64,000 nucleotides of DNA from Ricinus communis (taxonomy: Eukaryota > Streptophyta > Magnoliopsida > Malpighiales > Euphorbiaceae), in assembly GCF_019578655.1 (NCBI RefSeq), contig NC_063265.1, positions 21,624,285 to 21,688,284 of the forward strand, in the 5' to 3' direction. The translations under genes and the position numbers were made by a program. Below, in pieces: positions 34,745-45,845 of the stretch. The stretch's first letter is position 1. Every line of letters begins with the position of its first letter. The notes under the pieces were generated by a model, which was not told the DNA's origin, searched no databases, and saw only the letters and a program-made list of their open reading frames with translations.

Positions 34745-36400
34745 GTCAGCACCTATTTTTCGGATCTAGATATTGAAGAAATTACGGAGAACCCGATGAA
34801 GAAAATTACTGCCTTTCTCGAGTCTCGAGGATTGAAAAAGGGAAAATCTAAGTAAAGGATGAGAATAACTATACTTAAGATTACTTTTCTAGAATCAATG
34901 TAGACTTAATTGTCAGAAAAAATTAACTTTGAGGGGCGAAATGACAGTTTTTGTAAAATTAGGGATTTAATTGTAAAACTTCTTAAACTCCCTTGCCTCC
35001 AAAACCAATCGGCTCTGCGTAGAGCTGAATCAACTCTGTACTGGCTCTACACAGTGCCGGTTGGCTATTTTTCGCAATCCAATGCTATTTTATGTAAATT
35101 TTGACTATTAAACATCCAAAATGAGTTTCTAGAAGGTTGTTTTTATGATAAGTATCTAATTTTAAAGATTTCTTATAGATATTATCAATATTATTAAATA
35201 AAAAATCTTTAAAAAACCTTAAACTTATCGTTCTTTTCTTAACCCTAGCTCTATATATACATCATTAACTTCTAGGTCTAGGGACAAGAATCAATATTAA
35301 GGAATAGTAATCAATTAGCAATCGCTGGTCACTTAAAGAACCTTATGTTTTAAAAAGCACAGAAGGTTTTCTTTTGGAGTCATTAAGAAATAACCATACA
35401 ATTTCAGAACGACAATAGTTTTCCTTGAAATCTCAAGCAGCACTGGATTCTCAACCAATACTTGATTCAACTGCTCCATCGTCTCTCGAGACTCGCAGAA
35501 CAAGCATATACGGTGAAAACCTGAGGGTTTCCAGACATCCATCATCATCAACATCAACTTTCCTATTAACTGGTTCTTATGTTCCTTTATGATTTTAGAG
35601 ACATGACTAAGGTTTTGTTTGTTATTTTATTTATATCTTTAAATGATTAGAATAAGATTTCCTACGAATTAACATGCTTATAACATGCTAGAAATTGAAT
35701 AGATAATAAGACCATGTCAGAAATTGAATTTGATAATATATTTGCTTTAGTTTATACAATCTTATTAGCCAAATGATAAGGATTGCATGTTAAGTAGTAA
35801 TCTTTTCAAGTTTTAGTGATTAAAATTGGTCTCAAGGTTCTAAGGTTTAAATCTGAAATCTATATTTTTATGTACTGCTTGTCTTATTTTCTATTATTTT
35901 GAATGATTTAGGGTTTTCATTTAATTCTAGGTCTCTTTACGCTTTTCATTTAATTTCTTGCATTTCCAACTAATTTTTATTTTCTATGCATGTGGAGTTG
36001 GCTCTAAGGTGATCAAATCAAGGAAAAAACTGCCAAAAATGTGGATCCAAGCCCTAGAATCGATCAGCTCAGTGTAGAGCTGATTTAACTTTACGTTGAG
36101 TCGATTGGCTTTATGCCCTGAGCCAATCAGCTGTACCCGTTCTAGCCTCGATTTTTTTTCCGATTTTTAATGTATTTCTGAGATGTTTATGTGTTGTACT
36201 TTCTTTCCATTTTTCTTAGTTATAGGCAGATTGTAATAGTTGGATTTATTTTCTATACTTTACTTTTCTACTTATTTTTGATGCATGCAATATATATGAT
36301 TAAATGATTACTTGATTAAAATTGGACTCGTAGACAATAGTTATAAAACTAGACCTGACATGAAAATTGTAATCCATTAGTTTAATCAAGATGGTAATTG
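34745..36400 (+). repeat. Long Tat-type LTR (family 2)
   Basis: Aligns over ~830 bp with 59,428-60,235 (for example tgtaaattttgactattaaac and aaccctagctctatatat, both with the TATA box at ~35,251-35,260) and continues to 36,400. It ends where the minus-strand Athila element begins (gatggtaattg then cttcctcc; the copy at 29,281 continues differently). Two clusters of the gatcggct/agccgatt motif occur (35,005-35,075 and 36,058-36,145). Confidence 0.7.
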
Positions 36401-37879
36401 CTTCCTCCAAAAGACTTGGTTTCTGATAAATGATGACTTAAAACATGTCTTTAGGCTGGATTTTGCTCCATCATTGATATTTCATTACCTAAGTCAGAAT
36501 AAACAGAATTTTCACAATTAAGTACATTATTCAACCAAATTACAAGGGAATTAAACACAATAAATATAACTATTTATGACCTATCAAATTTCCCCACACC
36601 TAATTTATGCTTGTCCTCAAGCATACCTCAATTCAACATACCAATAAGTTAACCTTCCTTTCATCTCTTTTAATCTCCTCAAATACCAAATAAGTTAAAC
36701 ATACATTAATGAGCTGAATAATAATGACAATCAAGAGATTAGCACTTATAGGATAAATTTTGTAAAAAGAACAAGTATTTCAATAATTCATCAAAATCAA
36801 AGCAACAAGACTTAACACCCTCACATGGTTTTACTCAATACTCTCAAAGTGTTTAGGGTGCATTTACTCTCGGAATCAAAACATAGCATGTTATTACTAT
36901 AGGCTTGCTAATGAATTAAGTCTCCACCACTATACATGAATTAGATGCAAAAATCAAAGGGACTTTACAAGGGTTGTAATGGGGCTTAGGAAAGGGTGTG
37001 ATAAAGGAAGAGCTGAGATGTTTCATAATCAAGACAAAAAGATTAGATTCTTGCATGATAACTTATGCCACATCCACGAAACATACTATAAAAACTTTGA
37101 GATTTATTCCCACATTTTATATTAGCACTAAAAATCTTGGAGAAATAACATGTAATAATTCAATTCAATATATTTGATGAATACTTCTCCAGTTATCCTC
37201 TTTCATGAAAGGAATAAATATCAACTTTCTTTTCTCACTTTTTTTCTTTTTTTTCCCTTTTTTTCTCTTTTTTTTTGTTTTGTCTCATTTGTACCATGCA
37301 ACACTTCCCTTCTTGTCTTGAAAAAGGTAGAAAAATAGAGGTAGCAAACGAAAGGTCTTGGGTTAAACAATATGTTAAAAATAAAAAAGAAAATGGAAAA
37401 TAGGCTCAAAATGGCTAACTAAAAGGGAAATCAACAGGGTAGGTATTTTAAGAGTCCAAGAATAGGTTAATCCTAATTGCCCTTATCATATTAAAGAATC
37501 AATCCAAAAATGTGGTCTCAACAAGAATTCAGAAGCAAGTTCTAGAATAATCATACTAGTTTGATGACACTCAATAAAAAAAAAAAAATTAAAGCAAAAT
37601 ATAATGAACTGCTCTTCAGCTCAAAAGCTCACTTGAATGTTTACATTTGTATCAAGTCTTGTGCATTTTTCAATCAATAAACTAATGAGATACCTTCAGA
37701 TAGTTTTAAAGAAACACTAATCATGCTTATCCCCTTTCATGCATTGAAATTCAAACCAAAAATGTATTTCTAACTTACATAGTATTCCAAGTTATCAAAA
37801 TAAAACTCGAGGTTGCAAAAGAAAAAAGCAGCACATATGAATTAAAGCATACCTAATTATAAGCATAAAAAAAATATTT
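36401..37879 (-). other. Athila 3' spacer, polypurine tract and 3' LTR start
   Basis: After the ORF, ~1.3 kb of non-coding sequence (with a T/C-rich run at 37,228-37,290) ends at a purine tract aggtgtggggaaat (36,602-36,588). The LTR would start TGATAGGTCATAAATAG at 36,586 and is cut at ~36,401. The phrase aaaccatgtgagggtgttaa (36,836-36,815) also occurs at 33,036-33,055 in the other Athila tail, confirming a common family. Confidence 0.6.
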
Positions 37880-39295
37880 TCAAAAAGAAAAGAAAATCAT
37901 GTAATTATCATATTCCTCCCCCACACCTAAACTATAAATTGTCCTCAATGTATCAAAAAGAAAATGGCTCATAAAAGAAATGAAAAGAAATATGAAACTC
38001 CCCTGATTTGCTAGCCACTTGGGTGGAGTAGTCCATGGTGATGGAGGGCAGGGGGGTTGAACTCCCCAGTGTTTCATTAAGGCGTCTAAATTTCTCTCCA
38101 TCTTTGAATTTTGTCGTTCCATCTTGTCCAATCGAGCTTCAAAATCTAGTTCAGTGGAACCCACTGGATCGCGAGGACTGCTTGCTGGGCAAGATCGTTT
38201 CCTAGATCTTGGAGGATCGCCTTGACCGTGCGAAGAAGGCTTTTGGAAAGAGTATGCCCCATTATGCTCCACAAGCACGTGCATCTTTATCAAGTAGGCA
38301 ATGTCCAATGGTTCCATCTCGCAAGCAATATGTAAGTTAGTATTATCTAGATCAAGCAATTGAAGGCGAACAACCAAATGAGTAATTAAAAAGCCTAAGC
38401 ATAAATGCTTTTTACGAGTCAGCACAAATTTGAACTGTAAAGCCAACCAAAAACCCAAATTGATTACGTTATTATGCAACATGGACCAAATAAAATAAAG
38501 TTCAGCTTTTGTACATATATTGGCTGTGTCTTTTCTACCGGAAAAGCTGAATGCTAAAAATCGTTGCATGTAAACCCATTCAGGTTTATTAAGATACCCA
38601 CCTTTGGAGTTGCTAGGATCGTAATGCATTGGGTCAGAAGACATGGTCTTCCAAAGTTTTGCCTGATCAAAATTATCAACAAAATCTATGGTAGAGCTCT
38701 TGTATTGACTGGTTAGAGAAAATTCAGTGTCAATAAATCCTAGGGCCAAATTGAATTCAGTAATGGATTGCCTAAATTCATTGCCTAGAAGTCTATATCG
38801 CACAACCCTAGGAGTATCAAATGTGAGATTCTCTGGTGTCTCGAACTGAAAGGTTGTGTAAAATTCTCTAATCAATTCAACAAATGTGGGGTATCTAACA
38901 GTCACCCAGGCTTTCCACCACATACTAGCTATCAAAGTATTAAAATCCTGTTTTATATCCAGTGTCTCAAGAGAATGGGTGTCGACATACTTACCTGGGT
39001 AAATCGCTCGCGTTTGTACATCGGCGTACCTATCCTTTCTCGCTTTAGTAGTGAATTTCAAAATCCAGTCAGTTCGTCTTCCGATGGTGGTAGGACATCT
39101 TTCCCTTTCCCTAGGCGAGTTCGCCTAAATGAGATTTTTTTGCTGTTCCGAGCGGCTGCCGTTGCTTTTTCTGGACGAACTCTTGCGTCGACAGTGGGTG
39201 GGGCTATGGTTTCGCCGATGTCGGGCGAGACCTTCGCATTAGACTCTCGAGGTATCGTCTCCGTAAGTGGATCTGCATTGTTAGGGTTTGGTTGA
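37880..39295 (-). pseudogene. Athila env-position ORF (Transposase_32-like)
   Basis: A 390-codon frame, open from 39,061 to 37,880, lies between integrase and 3' LTR. VRYPTFVELIREFYTTFQFE, RVVRYRLLGNEFRQSITEFN and LALGFIDTEF resemble the 'putative plant transposon protein' domain found in Athila-type elements. An Arg/Pro/Ser-rich part (RSRKRSCPASSPR) and a coiled-coil-like LDKMERQNSKMERNLDALMK follow, with a hydrophobic stretch FIFLFISFMSHFLF near the end. The first codon of the open frame is TTG; upstream, in another frame to ~39,295, sequence such as RTRLGKGKDVLPPSEDELTG is probably the real N-terminus, lost to one indel. Role unknown; I do not call it an envelope protein. Confidence 0.75.
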
Positions 39296-39570
39296 GGAAC
39301 GGCGGTCGCGTTTAAAGGGTGGTCTGCTTTGCTATGTTTTGTTTGAGGAACTGCAGTCGCGTCGCCGGAATTGGAGGATGTCGCTTTACTTCGTCAGTGA
39401 GTGGAGGTTCTCTTTCGGGCGGTAGTCTTAAGGTGTACCATGATCGGTTTGTGAATAGTCGTTGTTGTTGCACAGAGGAAAAAAAAATAAAGGAGAAGCA
39501 ACAGGGCTTGTTGGGGAACCTTCGCACTATCTCTTTCTTTTTCTTCATTTTTTTTTTCTTTTTTTTTTAG

Positions 39571-39735
39571 TGCAGTTTTTCAAAACGAAACAGAAGACAG
39601 CTTGAAACAAGGCGTGGTCACGCCTTGTAAGAAGCGAGCTTCTGTAATTTTGAAGTGCAGTTTTTCAAAACAAAACAGAAGATGTGTGGAAACAAGGCGT
39701 GGTCACGCCTTGTCCAAATTTTGCCTCCTGCCAAA
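39571..39735. repeat. 85-bp tandem duplication, each with a 10-bp-arm hairpin
   Basis: Units start tgcagtttttcaaaac at 39,571 and 39,656. Each holds a perfect inverted repeat, acaaggcgtg-gt-cacgccttgt, at 39,607-39,628 and 39,692-39,713. They lie in the non-coding spacer between integrase and the env-position ORF. Confidence 0.9.
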
Positions 39736-39897
39736 AAAAAATTGAACTTTTTCATTAAAAAAAAAAAGATTATAAAATAAAATAAAATAAATGAAAGAAA
39801 ATAAAAAGTAAATAAATAAATAAATAAGAAATTTGGGTTGCCTCCCAATAGCGCAATTCGTTCAACGTCGTTTTGCTCGACGGAGTGAGGGAACGTC

Positions 39898-41209
39898 TTA
39901 GTCATCTAGATAAGTGGGGTAATCCAGGGGAAAATTATCGAGACATGGAACAATTTCGCCCTCTTGGAATATTTTCAATCTATGACCATTTACTTTGAAA
40001 ATTTTGTTCAAATCCAAGCTTTTAATTTCCACTGCACCATAGGAAAACACATTAGTAACAACAAATGGACCGAGCCATCGAGAACGAAACTTACCAGGCA
40101 TAAGCTTCAATCGAGAATTATATAACAACACTTTTTGACCAATCTTAAATTGTTTCCTTATAAGAATATTATCATGGAGTAATTTGGACTTCTCTTTGTA
40201 AATTCTTGAATTCTCATATGCATCTAATCGCAACTCCTCTAATTCTTGCAATTGTAGTAGCTTTGACATTCCTGCTTTATCCATGTTCATGTTGCATTGC
40301 CGAACTGCCCAATAGGCCTTATGCTCAATTTCTACTGGTAAGTGACATGCTTTTCCGAAGACTAACCGATAAGGGGACATTCCTATGGGAGTTTCATAAG
40401 TTGTGCGGTATGCCTAAAGAGCATCATCTAAACGAAGGCTCCAATCCTTTTTTTCCCGGATTCACCGTTTTTTCCAAGATGGATTTGACTTCTCTATTGG
40501 AAACTTCGGCTTGTCCATTGGTTTGAGGATGATATGCGGTGGCTGTTCTATGATTTACTCCATACTTCTTCATCAAAGCTGCAACCGATCTATTGTAAAA
40601 ATGAGTTCCCTGGTCACTCACGATTGCTCTTGGAATTCCAAACCTGTTAAAGATGTTAGCCTTGATAAAACCTACAACAATTTGAGAATCATCAGTTCTG
40701 GTGGCTTTAGCTTCCACCCATTTTGATACATAATCTACCGCCAAAAGTATATATTAAAAACCACAAGAAGAGGGTAGAGGACCCATAAAATCGATCCCCC
40801 ACACATCAAATATTTCACAGATGAGAATCGGAACTTGAGGCATTTCACTCTTCCGAGTTAGTGCTCCTACTTTTTGACATCTCTCACAACTTTTACAAAA
40901 TTGATATGCATCTTTAAACAAAGTTTCCTAATATAAACCACAATCTAAGATTTTCCTTGCAGTCCGTCTAGGTCCAAAGTGTCCGCCACATGCATAATCA
41001 TGGCTAAAGGTTAAAATAAATTGAAATTCAATTTCAGGCACACATCTCCTAATCACTTAATCGGAACAAAATTTCCATAAGAAGGGTTCATCCCAAACAT
41101 AATACTTAGATTCACTCTTTATCTTTGCCTTCCTAGACTTACGAAGACAATGAGGTAGATTTCTTGTGACTAAGTAATTTACCATGTCTGCGTACTAAGG
41201 AATCATACC
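39898..41209 (-). pseudogene. Athila integrase
   Basis: Zinc finger: HDYACGGHFGPRRTARKIL then CKSCERCQKVG (H-H-C-C). Core: DVWGIDFMGPLP and [12 protein letters not shown] (first Asp), [15 protein letters not shown] (second Asp), and [20 protein letters not shown] (Glu). The stretch 40,744-40,424 is open. After a frame change and a TGG-to-TAG-type stop in [15 protein letters not shown] it goes on as [20 protein letters not shown] and ends with [20 protein letters not shown] (GPY/F-type C-terminus) and VNGHRLK. Stop at 39,898. All catalytic residues are readable, but at least four breaks prevent function. Confidence 0.9.
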
Positions 41210-41584
41210 TTTGAGTTGGAAGAAATGTTCATCAGAAAAATTGTCATTGAAGGGTATAGGTTATCTTCTTCCCTTATAAACCTACCCAAATGGTCCGCAA
41301 CAGAATTTTCCACTCCTTTTCTATCTTTGATGTTCAAGTTAAATTCTTGAAGAAGCAAAATCCACTGAATTAGCCTTGGTTTTCATTCTTTCTTTGCTAA
41401 AAGATACTTCAAAGCTGCATGATCAGAATACACAATAACTTTAGAACCAAGCACATAAGATCAAAATTTATCTAAAGCAAAGACAATTGATAAAAGCTCC
41501 TTTTCTATCGTGGAGTAATTGCATTGTCCGGAATTTAACGTCTTGGAAGCATAATAGATGACATGACTTTTCTTTTAATTATTA
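41210..41584 (-). pseudogene. Athila RNase H (part)
   Basis: On the minus strand HVIYYASKTLNSGQCNYSTI, EKELLSIVFALDKF, VIVYSDHAALKYLLAKKE and [20 protein letters not shown], then [13 protein letters not shown]. The catalytic Asp, Glu and Asp of this part are present; the first Asp (CDAS) lies beyond the nested element at ~48,855. Stops at K*SYVL and KE*KPR. A few codons at the insertion site seem lost. Confidence 0.85.
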
Positions 41585-44400
41585 GGCCACCTGACTGGAC
41601 TGCTAGGGAATGGGTAGGCTTAAGGCCACCGAATCCCGTAGTAACCCTGAAACTAACTCAATCAAATCTCATCTCAAATTAATATTATTAAAGCCATAAA
41701 TTATCTTAATAGTTACATTCTACATAAATACTTCGGTCTGCCAGAAGAATTAGGCGAGACCCGAAACTCATAAAATTTACAACTGATACATCTACTATTA
41801 CTACTGCAGAGAACCTAAGATTTTTACAATTTGACATACCAAATCAAACACCACCCGATGATGAAGAAGTCGGGTTACTGAGTAAAAGTCGGGAAGACTA
41901 AGTCAATCGAAAAAGCATGGAGACTCACCCCGAGAGTGAGTTAAAATCAAATAATCTAGAGACTATTGCAATCTTCACAGAAAATATTAATCGTTCGAAT
42001 CAGTATATCAAACCATGCACGTAAATACAACTCATATTATAATCATTCCAAATAAATAAATAAATAAAATATATTTTTACTTTTACGGGACGAGTGGCTC
42101 AGTAGAACCCTAACCCCAAATTCTAGTAGCTTTTCGGCTCTCTTAATCCAACAGGTCTGGCGCCCAGAGAGCAAGCTCGATCAGGGTCCTTACCTCCAGC
42201 CTGAACACTTGAATTCCAAATAAGCCGGCGCCCAGAGAGTGTTGCTCGATCAGGGACCTTAACTCCGACAATCAACTGAACTCAGCCCAGAGAGCAATGC
42301 TCAATCAGGGCAAACAAATCCATAATAATCTTATATCCATGTTCATTACAAGGCGGGTGGCATGTTCTACGAAAGCCACATTTCCCAAAACGCAATCATC
42401 ACATTTAATAAATATCTTTGTCTAATGAAATCATTCAACATATATCGAAATAAAGATTAAAAATCTAGGGTAAGGCAACATGCAATTCGTGTCGAAAAAT
42501 AATAGTATCTGTATTAGTATAACGTTACTAATAATAATATTTATATTATTTCCAATAATTAATAATCAAGTGAAATTATTTATTTTGCGATACTAATAAT
42601 CATATTAAGCACAAATTCTAAAATAGCATATTAAAATCAGACCTAGCAATAGTGCAATGATTAAATGACTTTAACTCACAGGATTGGGCGACCTCCTAGC
42701 TCGCCTCGACAGATAATCTAGTCACGGAAAATAATTTATCTAAACGCTGAAACAATCGATCATTAATCCTAGGTCTAGACTCCTAGGACTGACTGTCCAA
42801 GAATCTCGACTCGGGAAAATTCTACCGAAAATCCGGCAAAACATCCCCTGCAACACGGACATTACCCTCCATAAAAATGGGTCCAGGACCTGCCAGAAAA
42901 ACACTTCAAAATTCCAACAATTCAAACAACGGGAGTCGGGTCCCCAAACTTCACTATTTCCTAACTCCGCCACACAACACAAAATACGAGGCAGGCAAAC
43001 TGACCGACAATTATTTTTAACTCACAAATATCATTAAATATTGAATATAATCCAATAGAAACACAATTAAACCAGAATTTCCAAAATTACGGGCCAAAGA
43101 AAAATTACGGAGACGCTCGGTCGACTCGCCTCCAGCCGACGGAGTCCGATCGACGATTTGAACTCACCATCGGACTCGGGCTTGTGGCGGCGGCGATCCC
43201 CGCTGATTTTCTCGATCCGACACCCGATCATCCAGAGATTTACGGACGATCGTGATTTACAAACGAAGCGTCGTCAAAACCCGGTATCCACATGAGAGTC
43301 TGGATACATCCTCCGATCGTCCATCCTCCCGGCTGCTGCTGACTGGCGCCACTCGCCAAATTTGCCACTTATTTCACTGCGGGATCTTGGGATCTTCCCG
43401 CCGACCCTGCTTGCTCCTCGGCGGAGGAGAGTCTAGAAGGCGCCTCGGCACCTTTGCGACTTCTGCGGTACTTAAGGACTGGCTTCTGCCGCCCCAGCAG
43501 GACTACCTGGCTTCTTTGCGCGCTCCTAATGTCTCCTTTTGATTAGACCATTCCTCATTGATTCGATTCCTCACCTGGCAGCGCTTCTTTGCTCGTTTCC
43601 TCCGACTGCGACTGCCCTTAACAGCTCCGACGACGCCAAGACACTGGCGCGGCCTCTCCTCTCCCCCTCTCTCACTCTCGATCTACCTTTCTCTCTCCGA
43701 TCCTACTCCCATTCTCTTTCCCAGGTCTTCCTTTCAATATATCGACATTGTGCCCCGAACTTTTCTCCTTTATCAACAATCTAGTCCTCTTTTCCTCAAT
43801 TAATTACTTTACAATCTCATCCCTGCTCCTGCGATTTCCCCACAAACTTTCCACAAACTAACTAATATTGGGCCAAACCGATTATTGAAAATTTACAGCT
43901 CCTAACCATATAACTGATGAAAATACCAAACTCATAAATTTCCATTAAACCCTCATAAAAATAAAATTATACTTTTAATCCTTATTCCAAAATAATCCTC
44001 CAATTAAATCCTACACACAATTAAATTAAATAATCAATTTCCAACTCAAAATTTAATACTACTAATCAATTATAATACCAATTTTCCTAAAATTCTTTTA
44101 TAAAAACATCCCTTACAATTTCTATCATAATTTTTCAATATATAATTTTATTTATATATATATACATTTGGGAAAATTTTGAATAACCAAATAAAAATAT
44201 AATTTATTCCTCAAATAATTTATTTAATTAACTCCTTAAAAGTCAAACTAATTGGATATGGAAAATAACTCATTTGTTTGTCTAACATAAAAATTCAAAA
44301 TTTGTATTTAAATCATTCCAATTAAACTGAATAAAAATAAAGCTAAAATTAACTTAAATAAAAAATCATTATTAAATATATAAAAATTCCTGGTATTACA
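41585..44400 (-). repeat. LARD 3' LTR, ~2.8 kb
   Basis: Homologous to 45,846-48,835. Its outer end is eroded: the first ~55 bp of the partner (cacgaccccacctgg to ttcaggaatggg) are reduced here to ccacctgactggactgctag. A GC-rich block (43,100-43,700) with a TC-rich end interrupts the AT-rich LTR. Three degenerate copies of a cgcccagagagc...gatcaggg unit lie at 42,161-42,310. Confidence 0.85.
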
Positions 44401-44414
44401 TTCCTCCCCCTTTT

Positions 44415-45829
44415 AAAAAAAATCGCTTTAAGAAAAGGGTTTCACTCACTGGGGTTTCAAGAAACTAGGAACCCTTCTCATCTCCACTCCTCTCAGAACT
44501 TTTCCTGTGAAAATAAACTCGACCCACTGAGACTAACAAATCCTTTTAGCAAACCAAGGCTGGCGATCCTAACTTATGGCCAGACAGAAACCAAATCTTT
44601 ACTTACATCCACACACCGAGGATCCAACACGAGCAAAGGATCGAAAATATATGCTTCCTCGACACTACGAACAATGGATTTGACCTCGGAGAAGAACATT
44701 AATACTAATGCAAGGGCGGCAAGGTCCAACTTACATGCCACCACCAAACCCCCACTTTTTGCAACAAAACCAAAGGGTTTCCCAAGAGTTAAGGGCCAAC
44801 TTTGATCCCGCCAAAAATCCACTCACCAAATTTCCTTCTAATAGTTTTTTTAGTTGGAAAAAATCCTCTTAACATCCACATCACATCATCATCCTCATAA
44901 CATCCATCTAATAGCATCCAGAACCCATTAACCACATACCATCCCGACACAAGATTCCTCCTTGACGAAATCCAAAAGCCTCGCTATAATCGGCATGGGG
45001 CTTCGACACCCAATCCACCCTTCGCCAGCCTTAAGCTCCGTCATCTGTAGAATTCCCAAGCTAACACAATTTACTTTGAAAATTTTACTTATTTATTTAC
45101 TTTATAATCATCATTGATAAAGCTTTATCATCTTGGAAAAACACTTTTGTAAAATCATAAAATCCGAATTTTCTCATAAAATTCTCTGATATATGCTGAG
45201 TATCATGGCAGCGTGATAGATGCCCTATCACATCATAGGGTTGTGGCAATGCATGATGTATGATGCATGCCAATGATGCCATAACCGGGCGCAATATTGT
45301 ATTTCAAAAACACTTGTTCTACTTAGAAAAATAAATAATTTTCGCTTAAGTTTCTCTGGATTCCGAGCATCCAAAAATACTCCTACCACCTTTCTTAAGC
45401 TTCTTACAATCACAACTCAACCATAAAACTCTAACATCCACTCGACTTCCCAGGCACTAACTTCGGCACTGCTCAATAATGCGATACCTGATGCGATGAC
45501 GAGGCAGTCCATGACACGACTGCAATCACGCTCTACACTAAAATTGACTGCGGTGCCCACCATCGAAACAACAATCAAAGCTTCTAAAGGCGGACTGCAC
45601 TAATCACTTGATGAAAACGGCACGAGTCTACCACGCTTCGGATCTTCCCATTGCTAGAAAGCTCATTCTCAACACAACACCAAAGACAAGCTCACGAGAA
45701 AGGAAAGACTGACTCTTTAACAAAGAAGGTTGAGACACTAGAGTCAATGAAAACAACAAGACAGACTTGATCCTAACTCCGCAGTACCAAGAAAAATCTC
45801 AACTTAGGTCGAAGGAAATCTAAACCTAA
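44415..45829 (-). other. LARD internal region, non-coding
   Basis: The 1.4 kb between the LTRs has only short frames (82 codons at 44,822-44,574; 61 codons at 45,413-45,228). None shows gag, RT or integrase motifs. Around 45,190-45,290 there are dense atgatgcatg- and catgatg-type direct and inverted short repeats. It may carry packaging signals only. Confidence 0.6.
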
Positions 45830-45845
45830 GCTCTGATACCAACTT

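Noticed and set aside
35333..35557. 74-codon minus frame, also seen at 60,011-60,265
   Set aside because: Kept in two LTR copies but only because the LTRs are homologous; no domain, interrupted differently, and antisense within LTR. Worth noting but not a gene.
43252..43803. Open frames in the GC-rich block of the left LARD LTR
   Set aside because: Not conserved in the partner LTR at 47.4-48.1 kb, overlapping frames, no recognised domain.
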